DNA of 45,406 nt from an uncultured Planctomycetaceae bacterium (GTDB lineage: Bacteria > Planctomycetota > Planctomycetia > Pirellulales > UBA1268), in the NCBI GenBank assembly GCA_903919035.1, contig CAIXGY010000204.1, positions 1 to 45,406 on the forward strand, written 5' to 3'. Every line of letters begins with the position of its first letter. The first letter of the stretch is position 1. A program made the translations under genes and the position numbers. The notes below the pieces were generated by a model. That model made no database searches. It saw only the letters and a list, made by a program, of their open reading frames with translations, and was not told the DNA's origin. Below, in pieces: positions 37,191-45,406 of the stretch.

Positions 37191-37250
37191 GTGGGCCGGG
37201 GTTGCCCGTGCCGTCTCGCCCGGACGCCTGTCGGACGGCCGTTCAGGCCA
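37191..37250. repeat. short palindromic-family repeat between the nucleoside carrier and lpxD (copy 3)
   Basis: Positions 37191-37225 are identical, on the opposite strand, to 43984-44018 (35 bp, no mismatch by eye). After a short divergent stretch, GGCCGTTCAG at about 37237-37246 also recurs in the second copy and includes the carrier's stop codon. So this copy looks internally shortened. Confidence 0.65.
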
Positions 37251-38538
37251 CGATCTGCGGCTCGGTCTCGCGGTCGTCCTCCACCTCCGCGCCGCTCGCG
37301 AGCCACTGCGGCGGCCAGAAGGCCACGAGCAGGATCGCCGCCGCGGCCAGCGCCATGAACGTGGGCACGAGGAACAGTTGCCGGTAATCCACGGCGCCGT
37401 CGGCCCCCGTGAGCCGCGTCTGCAGCGGAATGAAGAGCCACTTGGCCGCCAGATCGCCGAGGCCGAGCACGAGCAGATTGAAGAGGCTCTGGGCGCTTGC
37501 GCGCACGTCCTTCGGGAAGGCCGCATCGATGAAGATGTAGAGCGTGGCGAAGAAGAAGGCGTAGCAGACGCCGTGGAGCACCTGGACGGCGATGATCACC
37601 GCCTGATGCTGCGGGAGGAGGGCGAAGACGGCGAACCGGGCCGCGTGGCCGAGGATGCCGAGGATCATCGTCGTCTTCCAGCCGAGCTTCGCGAGCACGC
37701 CGCCAAGCACGGTCATCGTGAGGATCTCCGCCACCTGGCCGATGCTCATCACGGGCATGATCCATTCCGGCTTGATGCCGACCTGCTCGCTGGCCAGAAA
37801 GCCGCCGGCCATCACGAAGTAGCCGTTGTGAATCACGGCGTCGACGAACGTGACGACGAACAACACGAGCAGGTAGGGGTAGGCGAGGAACCCGGTCGCC
37901 TTGAGCCAGGCGATGCTGCCGGTGCCGGGCTCGGTCTTCTTCGGCGGCGTGTGCGGTAGCGTGAGGGAGTAGGCTGCCAACACGAGCGATGTGACTCCAC
38001 TCACGAGAAAGATCGCACGCGTGGCCGTCATCGCCTCGGCACCAGACTTGCCCTGCAGCACGACGTACAGCGGCCAGGCGGCGAGGATCCAGCCGATCGT
38101 GCCTCCCATCCGCACGATCCCGAACTCCTTCTGGGCGTTCTTCATGTGCGTGAAGGCGATGGAGTTGGAGACCGAGATCGTGGGCACGTAGACGATCGCG
38201 TGCACGAGCATGAGACCGAAGAAGGAGCGGAAGTCGCGAACCTGGTGCAGGCCGAGCATGGCCAGGCCCCCGACCAGGTGGCTCGCGGCCATGAAGCGTT
38301 CGGCGGCGAACGTGCGGTCGGCGAACTGGCTCGCGAACACGACACCCATGATCGAAGCGATGGCGAAGGCGCTGCCGACCCAGGCGATCTCGTTGCTCGT
38401 GAAGCCGAGGCCGCCATCGGCGATGGCCGCGCCCATGTAGCCCCAGATCAGGGGCAGCCATGCGCCCCAGATGGCGAACTCGAGCACCATCATCAGCCAG
38501 AGTCGGAACGTCGGCGCGGGTCTGGAGGTGGTGTTCAT
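37243..38538 (-). CDS. nucleoside:proton symporter-like MFS carrier
   Basis: 431 residues with about 12 hydrophobic helices. The start LMMVLEFAIWGAWLPLIWGYMG and the block SFFGLMLVHAIVYVPTISVSNSIAF, with the Arg-rich loop NAQKEFGIVRMGGTIGWILAA, are those of the nucleoside:H+ symporter (NupG-type) family. The late block AFFFATLYIFIDAAFPKDVRASAQSLFN is also typical. The substrate is predicted to be a nucleoside but many planctomycete members are uncharacterised. The ATG at 38538 is used; the frame upstream reads through the SDR gene. The SDR gene ends 32 bp upstream on the same strand. Confidence 0.87.
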   Translation of the reverse strand: MNTTSRPAPTFRLWLMMVLEFAIWGAWLPLIWGYMGAAIADGGLGFTSNEIAWVGSAFAIASIMGVVFASQFADRTFAAERFMAASHLVGGLAMLGLHQVRDFRSFFGLMLVHAIVYVPTISVSNSIAFTHMKNAQKEFGIVRMGGTIGWILAAWPLYVVLQGKSGAEAMTATRAIFLVSGVTSLVLAAYSLTLPHTPPKKTEPGTGSIAWLKATGFLAYPYLLVLFVVTFVDAVIHNGYFVMAGGFLASEQVGIKPEWIMPVMSIGQVAEILTMTVLGGVLAKLGWKTTMILGILGHAARFAVFALLPQHQAVIIAVQVLHGVCYAFFFATLYIFIDAAFPKDVRASAQSLFNLLVLGLGDLAAKWLFIPLQTRLTGADGAVDYRQLFLVPTFMALAAAAILLVAFWPPQWLASGAEVEDDRETEPQIVA

Positions 38539-38570
38539 GGCGGGGAGGCTACCACGCCGCCGGTGGATCG

Positions 38571-39305
38571 TCAGGCTCGGGCCTTGAGGTCGGCCAGCCC
38601 CCCGTCCACGCCCAGCACCTGCCCCGTGATCCAACCCTGGGCCGGGTCGAGCAGGAAGGCGATTGCCCGGGCCACGTCCTCGGGCTCTCCCAGACGGCCG
38701 AGTGGATGCATGGCCACGGAAGCCTTCTCGGCGAGTTCGCTGGCGACGAGGCCTTTGGCCAGCGGCGTGCGGACGAGCCCCGGGGCGACGGCGTTGAACC
38801 GGATCCGCTGCTTCGCGTAGGTGGCCGCGGCCGAGAGCACGAGTCCGATCACGCCGGCCTTGGCCGCGGCGATGGCCTCGTGGTTGGCCAGGCCGATCCG
38901 CGCCGCCGCGCTCGACACGAGCACGACCGAACCTCCCGATTCCCGCAGAAGTCGCCCCGCGGCGCGGACGCAGGCAAACCCGCTCGTGAGATTCGTGGCG
39001 AGCGTGGCCTGCCACTCGTCTGCGGTCGTGAGATGCGCGGGCTTGAGCAGGATCGATCCCGCACAGTTGACGATGCCGTCGAGGCCGCCGAGCGCCTCGG
39101 CCGCTGCATCGGCGCACGCGTCCACAGAGGCGAAGTCCGTCGCTTCGACGGTGCCCCAGGGCATCCCGAGTTCCGCGCCCGCCGCCGCCAGCCGCCCGGT
39201 CTCGCGGCCCGCGAGAAACACACTCCCGCCGCCGGCCACCACCAGCCGCGATACGGCGCTGCCGATGCCCCCGGCCCCACCTATCACGAGCACGCGCTGC
39301 GCCAC
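38571..39305 (-). CDS. SDR-family protein lacking the catalytic tyrosine
   Basis: 244 residues with the Rossmann dinucleotide site VIGGAGGIGSAVSRLVV (about 6-22), the NCAG block and the Ser in VVLVSSAAARIG. In the active-site helix the sequence is NHEAIAAAKAGVIGL: the Lys is present, but the Tyr four residues earlier in the usual YxxxK is Ile. PGLVRTPL and the C-terminal GQVLGVDGG are ordinary SDR features. It may bind NAD(P) without ordinary reductase chemistry, or use another residue. The ATG gives a normal N-terminus. It is probably co-transcribed with the nucleoside carrier downstream. Confidence 0.85.
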   Translation of the reverse strand: MAQRVLVIGGAGGIGSAVSRLVVAGGGSVFLAGRETGRLAAAGAELGMPWGTVEATDFASVDACADAAAEALGGLDGIVNCAGSILLKPAHLTTADEWQATLATNLTSGFACVRAAGRLLRESGGSVVLVSSAAARIGLANHEAIAAAKAGVIGLVLSAAATYAKQRIRFNAVAPGLVRTPLAKGLVASELAEKASVAMHPLGRLGEPEDVARAIAFLLDPAQGWITGQVLGVDGGLADLKARA

Positions 39306-39387
39306 GTATTCACTCCCGAATAGCCGCCAACTCTCCGCCCTGAGGACGACTGTATCAAGTGACGGCCTCCATCGTCCTCTTCCCCGC

Positions 39388-39505
39388 GAGGCAGGCCCAG
39401 GCGGTGGGCGTGTGGTAGCGAAGCCTTGGAGCCGAGCGCAGCAAGAATCCTCGCGCAGCGGGCACGCCCACTGCCGGGGCCGGTTGGGCGCGACGACCCG
39501 CGACC
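39388..39505. repeat. imperfect palindromic intergenic repeat (copy 4)
   Basis: Left arm GCCCAGGCGGTGGGCGTG (39395-39412) pairs with right arm CACGCCCACTGCCGGGGC (39463-39480) with few mismatches. GCCGAGCGCAGCAAG at 39431-39445 is the exact inverse of 20026-20040. CCGGTTGGGC follows at 39480-39489. It occupies the gap downstream of the sigma-factor gene and upstream of the SDR gene. Confidence 0.6.
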
Positions 39506-40483
39506 CTACAACCAGTCACCCACCGTCTGCTCGAGCCTCGCCTCGGCGGCCATCGACTTGAGCTTCTCCATGGCCCGCCCCTGGATCTGGCGGATCCGCT
39601 CCTTGCAGACACCCATCTGCGAGCCGAGTTCGCGAAATGTCCGCGGAGCCTTGCCGTCGAAACCGAAGCGGGCCACGACGATCCGCCGCTCACGGGGTTC
39701 CAGTTCCTGGAGGAAGCCGGCGAACAAAGCCTTGAGCGAGGCAAGTTGCTCGGCGGAGGGCTGGGCGGGTGCCGGTGGCTCCGCGGCCCTGGATTCGAGG
39801 GCCGCATCGTCACTGACGAACCGTGAGCGAATCCGCCGGCCGCGCTGCGAGAGCCTGAAAAAATGCCGCTGCACGGCGTAGGTCGCGTAGGTGCTGAACC
39901 GGTTGCCCAGGGCGAAGTTGAACTTTTCGACCGCCCGCATGAGGGCGACGTTGCCCTCGCTCACGAGTTCGTCGAATGACCAACTGGGGTCGACGAACTT
40001 CTTGGCGATGGACACGACGAGTCGCAAGTTGGATGTGATGAGGATCGCCTTCACCGTGTCGGCCTCGGCGAGCAGGCCGTCGATGGCGTCCATCTGCCGG
40101 GCCGTCGCCCGGCGCCGGTCGAGTCGTCCGCGGGTGGTGGCCGCGCGGAACTTCAGCCAGTTCATGCGGCGAAAATAAAACTGCTCCTCATCCTTGGTGA
40201 GCAGCCGCGTCTGGTAGAGGCTGGCCAGATACGGCGTGAGCCCGTCACCCCGCGGCGGCTCGGAATCGGTTCGTTCCAGAGGGACGGCCGCGTCGGCCGG
40301 GGGTACCGTCGCAAGCCGCTCTGCATCGGCCTTCAGGAATCCACGACACGGAATGTAGTCGATCAACCGGGCGAAGAACGCCTCCCGCCGCGCGCGGAGA
40401 TCTTCGAGCCGCTGCTGCTTCCGGGTGGCACTTTGGCCCGGCTTGCGGGTGGAACGGCGAGCCTTGGTGGCGGTGGCGATCAC
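39506..40483 (-). CDS. RpoD-like sigma-70 family sigma factor (group 2/3)
   Basis: 325 residues. Region 1.2-like PYLASLYQTRLLTKDEEQ, region 2 LRLVVSIAKKF and DELVSEGNVALMRAVEKFN with RFSTYATYAVQRHFF, a linker in place of full region 3, and region 4 LEPRERRIVVARFGF with the helix-turn-helix TFRELGSQMGVCKERIRQIQ. The N-terminal 45 residues are basic. It is too short and too divergent in region 1 to be the primary sigma factor; it is an alternative sigma of RpoD type, a class expanded in planctomycetes. The start is GTG at 40483 with GGGAGG upstream. Confidence 0.9.
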   Translation of the reverse strand: MIATATKARRSTRKPGQSATRKQQRLEDLRARREAFFARLIDYIPCRGFLKADAERLATVPPADAAVPLERTDSEPPRGDGLTPYLASLYQTRLLTKDEEQFYFRRMNWLKFRAATTRGRLDRRRATARQMDAIDGLLAEADTVKAILITSNLRLVVSIAKKFVDPSWSFDELVSEGNVALMRAVEKFNFALGNRFSTYATYAVQRHFFRLSQRGRRIRSRFVSDDAALESRAAEPPAPAQPSAEQLASLKALFAGFLQELEPRERRIVVARFGFDGKAPRTFRELGSQMGVCKERIRQIQGRAMEKLKSMAAEARLEQTVGDWL

Positions 40484-40671
40484 GGCGGGCCTCCCTGAAG
40501 GCGTCTCGGTGTGGAGACTGCCGACGAGAGAAACCGCATGGCCGGCGGTGGATTAACCGTTCCACTCCGGATCTCAGGTCAGCCAGCCGGCCTCCCGTCG
40601 GGCCGCCGGTGAACCGCCGTATGGTTTAGGCTGCGGCGGCCAACGCAGACCGGCCCGGCAACGGAAATCCC

Positions 40672-42228
40672 ATGACCCGCCACCTTCTCCTCGTCCTCGG
40701 CGATCAGCTCGACCGGGGAAGTGCGGCCTTTGACGGGTTCGACCGATCCTGCGATCGGGTGTGGATGGCGGAGGTGGCGGAGGAATCGACCCACGTGTGG
40801 ACTCACAAGGCGCGGATCGCGGTCTTCCTCGCCGCGATGCGGCACTTTCGGGCCGCGCTGGTGAAGGAGCGGATCGACGTCGACTACTCGGAACTGCAGC
40901 CGCTGGCGACACCGACGGAGCCGGCGACGCTCGCGGCAGCGCTGGCCGCCAGCCTCGCCCGCGACCGCCGGGCGAACCGCCTGCCTGAGCGGCTCGTGGT
41001 GGTCGAGCCCGGGGAGTGGCGGGTGCGGCAGGCGCTCGTGGCGGCGGCGGAGGAGGCGAGCATCCCGCTCGAGATCCGCCCCGACCATCACTTTTACTGC
41101 AGCAACGCCGACTTCGCCGCGCACGCTGCGGGCCGCAAGCAACTACGGCTCGAATACTTCTACAGGCCGCTTCGTGAGCGGCACTCCATCCTCATGGACG
41201 ACGGCGAGCCGGCGGGCGGCCGATGGAACTTCGATGCCGAGAATCGCGGAGCATTTCCCAAGGCGGGGCCGGGAAAGGTGCCGCCGCCGGTGCGGTTTCC
41301 GCCCGACGCCGAGACGCGGCGCGTGATCGATCTCGTGAATGAACGGTTCGCCAAGCATCCCGGCAGCCTCGCCGACTTCGACTGGCCGGTGACGCCCGCC
41401 GACGCGCGGGCCGCGCTCGACGACTTCGTCGCCCATCGGCTCGTGAACTTCGGCACGTACCAGGACGCCATGTGGACGGGGGAGCCCTGGCTCTGGCACT
41501 CGCGGCTCTCGCAGGCGATGAACCTCAAGCTCCTCGACCCGCGCGACGTCGTCGCCGCCGCCGAGAAAGCCTATCGCAAGAAGAGGATTCCGCTCGAGGC
41601 GGCGGAGGGATTCATCCGGCAGGTGATCGGCTGGCGGGAGTACGTCCGCGGCATCTATTGGCACTTCATGCCCCAGTACGAGTCGCGAAACGCGCTCGGT
41701 GCCGACCGGTCGCTGCCCGCCTTCTATTGGACGGCCGAGACGGAGATGAACTGCCTCAAGGACGCGATCGGGCAGACCATGCGCTTCGGCTACGCCCACC
41801 ACATCCAGCGGCTCATGGTGACGGGCCTGTTCGCGCTCCTGGCGGGCGTGAAGCCGCAGGACGTGCACCGCTGGTATCTCGCCGTCTACGTCGACGCCGT
41901 CGAGTGGGTGGAGTTGCCCAACACGCTCGGCATGAGCCAGTTCGCCGACGGCGGCGTCATGGCCTCGAAGCCCTACTGTGCGACGGGGGCCTACATCGAC
42001 CGGATGAGCAACGCCTGCCGGGGTTGCCGGTTCAAACCCAAACAGGCGAGTGGCCCCGACGCCTGCCCGTTCACGACGCTGTATTGGGATTTTCTCGCCC
42101 GCCACCAGAAGGTGCTGTCCCGCAACCAGCGGATGACGATGCAACTCAAAAACCTCGGCCGCAAGGACGCCGCCGAACTCCGCACGATCCGCCGGCAGGC
42201 CGAGGAACTTCGCGACGGCATGTCGTGA
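40672..42228 (+). CDS. FeS-containing bacterial cryptochrome/(6-4) photolyase
   Basis: 518 residues of the prokaryotic FeS-BCP family (PhrB/CryB). The N-terminal Rossmann domain starts LLLVLGDQLDRGSAAF. The FAD-binding helical domain includes GFIRQVIGWREYVRGIYW. Cys361, Cys449, Cys452 and Cys465 have the exact spacing (88, 3, 13) of the four [4Fe-4S] ligands of Agrobacterium PhrB. These enzymes repair (6-4) UV photoproducts using FAD with a ribolumazine-type antenna. It has no operon partner; the 188 bp to the upstream divergent sigma gene must hold its promoter. Confidence 0.93.
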   Translation: MTRHLLLVLGDQLDRGSAAFDGFDRSCDRVWMAEVAEESTHVWTHKARIAVFLAAMRHFRAALVKERIDVDYSELQPLATPTEPATLAAALAASLARDRRANRLPERLVVVEPGEWRVRQALVAAAEEASIPLEIRPDHHFYCSNADFAAHAAGRKQLRLEYFYRPLRERHSILMDDGEPAGGRWNFDAENRGAFPKAGPGKVPPPVRFPPDAETRRVIDLVNERFAKHPGSLADFDWPVTPADARAALDDFVAHRLVNFGTYQDAMWTGEPWLWHSRLSQAMNLKLLDPRDVVAAAEKAYRKKRIPLEAAEGFIRQVIGWREYVRGIYWHFMPQYESRNALGADRSLPAFYWTAETEMNCLKDAIGQTMRFGYAHHIQRLMVTGLFALLAGVKPQDVHRWYLAVYVDAVEWVELPNTLGMSQFADGGVMASKPYCATGAYIDRMSNACRGCRFKPKQASGPDACPFTTLYWDFLARHQKVLSRNQRMTMQLKNLGRKDAAELRTIRRQAEELRDGMS

Positions 42229-42253
42229 GCGAGCCTGCGATCCGCCGACCGGG

Positions 42254-42769
42254 TCACGGCGTGGGCAGGATCTCGACGGGGGGCTGCACGATCACCGACG
42301 GCAGGCTCGGCGCGGGGGCCGTCACCGGGGCCGGGACGGCCTGCGGCACCACGGTCGCTGGCACGGGCACCCCTGTCGGCACTGACACGGCAATCGGCGT
42401 GGGGCAGACGACACGCGGTGCCGGCACGACGACCGTCTCACGCACCACCTGGGTGACGACCGGGGCCACGAGCGGCGCAGCGACGAGAGGCGTCGCTGGG
42501 ACGATCGCGACCCGTCGGGGCGCAAGCAGCCGCGGCGCGGGCACGATCGCCGCGACCGGCGCGGCCGCGACCGCGGGGGTAGCCACCACGGGCGGCACCG
42601 GCGCGATCACCGTTCGCCGCGGGGGCACCACGACGATGCGGTCGGGCCGCACCACGATCTTGCCGTCACGGGGTCGGGCCTCCGCCGCGGCGGGCACGAC
42701 GCACAGGACGACGAGCACGATTCCGCCGAGCCGGCGGGACGACGAACGAAGTGCGCTGCGAACCTTCAT
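42254..42769 (-). CDS. secreted Val/Pro/Ala-rich protein of unknown function
   Basis: 171 residues. The N-terminus MKVRSALRSSSRRLGG plus IVLVVLCVVPAAAEA is a clear signal peptide. The mature part is low-complexity, built from APVxxPVV and VVPAPR-like units with few charged residues and single Cys (VVCPTP). No domain was recognised. It could be a cell-wall or stalk-associated polymer-like protein. The ATG at 42769 was chosen for the signal peptide, although the nearest AAGGAG lies about 12 nt upstream. It is convergent with the photolyase and divergent from cysD. Confidence 0.65.
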   Translation of the reverse strand: MKVRSALRSSSRRLGGIVLVVLCVVPAAAEARPRDGKIVVRPDRIVVVPPRRTVIAPVPPVVATPAVAAAPVAAIVPAPRLLAPRRVAIVPATPLVAAPLVAPVVTQVVRETVVVPAPRVVCPTPIAVSVPTGVPVPATVVPQAVPAPVTAPAPSLPSVIVQPPVEILPTP

Positions 42770-42985
42770 TTCGGTAAGGAACTCCTTTTCCACATCGGGG
42801 GCGGCTCCGGCAGTCGGGCCGTCGACACGAGTATCGCGGTGGCTGCCGAAAATCGCGAGCATTTTCTACGCAGGCGCGCCCCATGCGGTTCGCCTGTCGC
42901 CCGGACGGGATTTTTTCTAAAGTGACAGCACCGCCAGCATGCCGGTCAGTACGGCCGCATGTCGCGCCCGCGACCCCTCCCACCC

Positions 42986-43897
42986 ATGTCGACCTACACC
43001 CTCACGCATCTCCGACAGCTCGAGGCCGAGAGCATCCACATCATCCGCGAGGTGGCGGCGGAGTTCGAAAACCCGGTGATGCTCTATTCCATCGGCAAGG
43101 ACTCGGCGGTCATGGTGCGGCTCGCGGAGAAGGCCTTTTACCCGGCGAAGCCGCCGTTCCCGCTGCTCCACGTCGACACGACCTGGAAGTTTCGCGACAT
43201 GTACAAGCTCCGCGACGAGTACGTCGCCAAGGAGCTGGGCTTCAAGCTGCTCGTGCACACCAACGAGGAGGGACGCAAGGCGGGCGTCAACCCGATCTCG
43301 CACGGCAGCAAGGTCCACACCGACGTGATGAAGACGCAGGCCCTGCGGCAGGCACTCGACCATTACCGCTTCGACGCCGCCTTCGGCGGCGCCCGCCGCG
43401 ACGAGGAGAAGAGTCGCGCCAAGGAGCGGGTGTTCTCCTTCCGCGACGAGTTCCACCGCTGGGATCCCAAGAACCAGCGGCCGGAACTCTGGAACCTCTA
43501 CAACACGAAGGTGCGGCAGAAAGAAAGCATCCGCGTTTTTCCGCTCTCCAATTGGACCGAACTTGACGTCTGGCAGTACATCCACCTCGAGAACATCCCG
43601 ATCGTGCCGCTCTACTTCGCGGCCATGCGACCGATCGTGTGGCGGGACGGCGTGATGATCATGGTGGACGACGACCGGCTGCCCCTGAAGCCAGGTGAGC
43701 AGCCGGAGATGCGCCGCGTTCGCTTCCGGACGCTGGGCTGCTACCCGCTCTCTGGCGCGGTCGACTCGAACGCCACCACGCTCCCCGAGATCATCCAGGA
43801 GATGCTGCTCACGACGTTCTCGGAGCGGCAGGGCCGGCTCATCGACACCGACGAGGCGGGCAGCATGGAAAAGAAGAAGCGGGAGGGGTATTTCTGA
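42986..43897 (+). CDS. cysD: sulfate adenylyltransferase small subunit CysD
   Basis: 303 residues (E. coli 302). ATP:sulfate adenylyltransferase of the PAPS-reductase-like fold that makes APS together with CysN. The N-terminus [19 protein letters not shown], the PP-loop-like [13 protein letters not shown], the [19 protein letters not shown] block and the C-terminal [20 protein letters not shown] are all diagnostic. The ATG at 42986 aligns with the usual start; an upstream ATG at 42959 adds nine residues. cysN begins 146 bp downstream, with a palindromic repeat between. Confidence 0.96.
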   Translation: MSTYTLTHLRQLEAESIHIIREVAAEFENPVMLYSIGKDSAVMVRLAEKAFYPAKPPFPLLHVDTTWKFRDMYKLRDEYVAKELGFKLLVHTNEEGRKAGVNPISHGSKVHTDVMKTQALRQALDHYRFDAAFGGARRDEEKSRAKERVFSFRDEFHRWDPKNQRPELWNLYNTKVRQKESIRVFPLSNWTELDVWQYIHLENIPIVPLYFAAMRPIVWRDGVMIMVDDDRLPLKPGEQPEMRRVRFRTLGCYPLSGAVDSNATTLPEIIQEMLLTTFSERQGRLIDTDEAGSMEKKKREGYF

Positions 43898-43904
43898 CCG
43901 TACT

Positions 43905-44018
43905 CCGGCCGTTGCAGCGGACCGCGACTCCGCCGGCGGCCGCTGAACGGCCCTGGCGGCCGCCAGGAAGCTCCTCCGCGAAGGTCCGGGCGAGACGGCA
44001 CGGGCAACCCCGGCCCAC
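43905..44018. repeat. palindromic repeat inserted between cysD and cysN (copy 5)
   Basis: The centre is a perfect 16-bp palindrome CCTGGCGGCCGCCAGG at 43952-43967, flanked by imperfect outer arms (GCGGACCGCG on the left, CGCGAAGGTCCG on the right). Positions 43984-44018 are the exact inverse of 37191-37225. The operon is interrupted but both genes remain intact. Confidence 0.65.
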
Positions 44019-44043
44019 CGGTGACACAGGATCCCCAACACGC

Positions 44044-45406
44044 ATGTCCCATCAATCAGCCCTGATCGCCACGAACATCGACGAATACCTCGCGCAGCAC
44101 GAGCGCAAGGAACTACTCCGCTTTATCACCTGCGGAAGCGTCGACGACGGGAAGAGCACGCTCATCGGGCGGCTGTTCTACGAGTCGAAGATGATCTACG
44201 AGGACCAGCTGGCCGCGATCAAGAAAGACACCTCCCGCTACGGCACCACCGGCGAGGAGGTGGATCTCGCGCTGTTCACCGACGGCCTGGAGGACGAGCG
44301 GCAGCAGGGGATCACGATCGACGTCGCCTACCGCTACTTCTCGACCGACAAGCGGAAGTTCATCATCGCCGACACCCCCGGCCACGAGCAGTACACGCGG
44401 AACATGGCCACCGGGGCCTCGACGGCCGACCTGGCCATCATCCTGATCGACGCCCGTCACGGCGTCCTACCGCAGACGAAGCGGCACTCGTTCATCGTCT
44501 CGCTGTTGGGCATCAGGCACATCGTCGTGGCCATCAACAAGATGGACATCGTCGGCTACGACGAGGCGGTGTTCGAGCGGATCAAGCGGGACTACGTCGA
44601 TTTCGCCAGCCGACTCGAGCTGCCCGACGTCCACTTCATGCCGATCTCGGCCCTCAAGGGGGACAACGTCGTCACCCCGAGCGCGAACATGCCCTGGTAC
44701 ACGGGCTCGCCGCTGGTGCCGCTCCTGGAGACCGTCTACATCGGCTCCGACCGCAACATGGAGGACTTCCGGTTCCCGGTGCAGCTCGTGCTCCGGCCCA
44801 ACCTGGACTTTCGGGGATTCGCCGGCACGGTGGCCAGCGGCATCATCCGCAAGGGGGACGAGATCATGTCGCTCCCCTCGCGAAAGAAGAGCCGCGTGAA
44901 GAGCATCGTGACCTTCGACGGCGAACTGGACGAGGCCTTCGCGCCGCTTTCCGTCACGCTGACGCTCGAGGACGAGATCGACTCCAGCCGCGGCGACATG
45001 CTGGTGCGGCCGGGCAACGTGCCCAAGGTGGATCAGCGGTTCGACGCCACGGTCGTGTGGATGGCGGAGGAGCCGCTCGTGCCGGGCAAGGAGTATCTCT
45101 TCAAGCAGACCACGAAGGTGGTGCCGGGGAAGGTCTCGGCCCTGCGGTACCGGGTGGACATCAACACGCTCCACCGCGAGCCGGCGCCGACGCTCGCCCT
45201 CAACGAGATCGGCCGCTGCGGGATCACGCTCAACACCCCGGTCGCCTTCGACGCCTACCGCCGCAACCGGGCGACGGGCGGCTTCATCATGATCGACCGG
45301 CTCACCAACGCCACGGTGGCCGCCGGGATGATCCTCGACCGTGAGCCGGAGGATGGGCGGTCGCCGACGCGGGCCGGCGGCCTCATCGATCATTGGGGGG
45401 ACGAGC
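44044..45406 (+). CDS. cysN: sulfate adenylyltransferase large subunit CysN, possibly CysNC (partial)
   Basis: The first 454 codons of a GTPase that drives APS formation with CysD. The frame is open to the window end. G1 is GSVDDGKST (about 31-39), G3 [10 protein letters not shown]4 NKMD and G5 SALKGDN; EF-Tu-like domains II and III follow ([20 protein letters not shown]). The last visible residues ([23 protein letters not shown]) resemble the linker seen in CysNC proteins before an APS-kinase domain, so a bifunctional CysNC is possible but not visible here. The ATG at 44044 precedes the conserved [16 protein letters not shown]. Confidence 0.95.
   Translation, partial: MSHQSALIATNIDEYLAQHERKELLRFITCGSVDDGKSTLIGRLFYESKMIYEDQLAAIKKDTSRYGTTGEEVDLALFTDGLEDERQQGITIDVAYRYFSTDKRKFIIADTPGHEQYTRNMATGASTADLAIILIDARHGVLPQTKRHSFIVSLLGIRHIVVAINKMDIVGYDEAVFERIKRDYVDFASRLELPDVHFMPISALKGDNVVTPSANMPWYTGSPLVPLLETVYIGSDRNMEDFRFPVQLVLRPNLDFRGFAGTVASGIIRKGDEIMSLPSRKKSRVKSIVTFDGELDEAFAPLSVTLTLEDEIDSSRGDMLVRPGNVPKVDQRFDATVVWMAEEPLVPGKEYLFKQTTKVVPGKVSALRYRVDINTLHREPAPTLALNEIGRCGITLNTPVAFDAYRRNRATGGFIMIDRLTNATVAAGMILDREPEDGRSPTRAGGLIDHWGDE

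Noticed and set aside
36038-38461. An 807-codon fusion of lpxD with an upstream segment
   Set aside because: The upstream part is the nucleoside carrier gene read in the wrong frame; GGGAGG and the ATG at 37087 mark the true lpxD start.
42880-42920. CCCGGACGGG followed by ATTTTTTC as an intrinsic terminator on the plus strand
   Set aside because: The stem is only 3-4 bp with a tiny loop, and no plus-strand gene ends nearby; it lies in the upstream region of cysD.

Overview
The window looks like chromosomal DNA from a GC-rich planctomycete, most likely of the Pirellulales type. The evidence is the combination of a DUF1559 prepilin-like domain, a PEP-CTERM sorting signal, a BBP7-like outer-membrane barrel, an ECF sigma factor coupled to a transmembrane Ser/Thr kinase with WD40 repeats, two MauG-like di-haem peroxidases, an enlarged signal peptidase I, and LPS genes (lpxD, lpxI, lptB) typical of a diderm. 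The genus cannot be fixed from sequence reading alone. No prophage, transposase, CRISPR array or rRNA gene was seen.

Layout. 1-4.3 kb: a stand-alone LigD-type phosphoesterase, glnA and thrS on the minus strand, then a tRNA-Val. 4.3-8.4 kb (plus): a large beta-strand-repeat surface protein whose PEP-CTERM signal runs in frame into a complete prepilin/DUF1559 domain, followed by a di-haem peroxidase. 8.3-12.4 kb (minus): ECF sigma factor and kinase-WD40 protein. 12.6-15.2 kb: small unknown proteins, a BBP7-type barrel and a secreted OB-fold protein. 15.3-18.5 kb (minus): lptB, lepB and a thioredoxin-like lipoprotein. 18.4-20.6 kb (plus): SpoU methyltransferase, an RNase HII-like protein and SixA. 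20.7-26.4 kb (plus): lipoprotein peroxidase, ROK kinase, lepA and an MFS carrier. 26.3-29.5 kb (minus): dxr-rseP. 29.9-32.8 kb (plus): ftsH, a small membrane protein and a DCC-family protein. 32.8-40.5 kb (minus): sigma-54-type activator, exported methyltransferase, lpxI, lpxD, nucleoside-type MFS carrier, SDR protein and an RpoD-like sigma factor. 40.7-45.4 kb: FeS photolyase (plus), a Val/Pro/Ala-rich secreted protein (minus), and cysD-cysN (plus, cysN cut by the window end).

How it fits together. Most genes are core housekeeping: nitrogen assimilation, translation, envelope biogenesis and quality control (lepB, lptB, lpxD, lpxI, rseP, ftsH, dxr), and sulfate activation. They are arranged in short, tightly packed operons with stop/start overlaps. 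Lineage-specific material sits between them. The most unusual features are the PEP-CTERM/prepilin fusion, a C33-containing elongator tRNA-Val, a divergent gene pair whose start codons share one CATG, a signal peptidase with two large insertions, an exported SAM methyltransferase, and a dispersed family of imperfect palindromic intergenic repeats, including a perfect 35-bp inverted pair about 6.8 kb apart. No clear multi-gene new system was identified.
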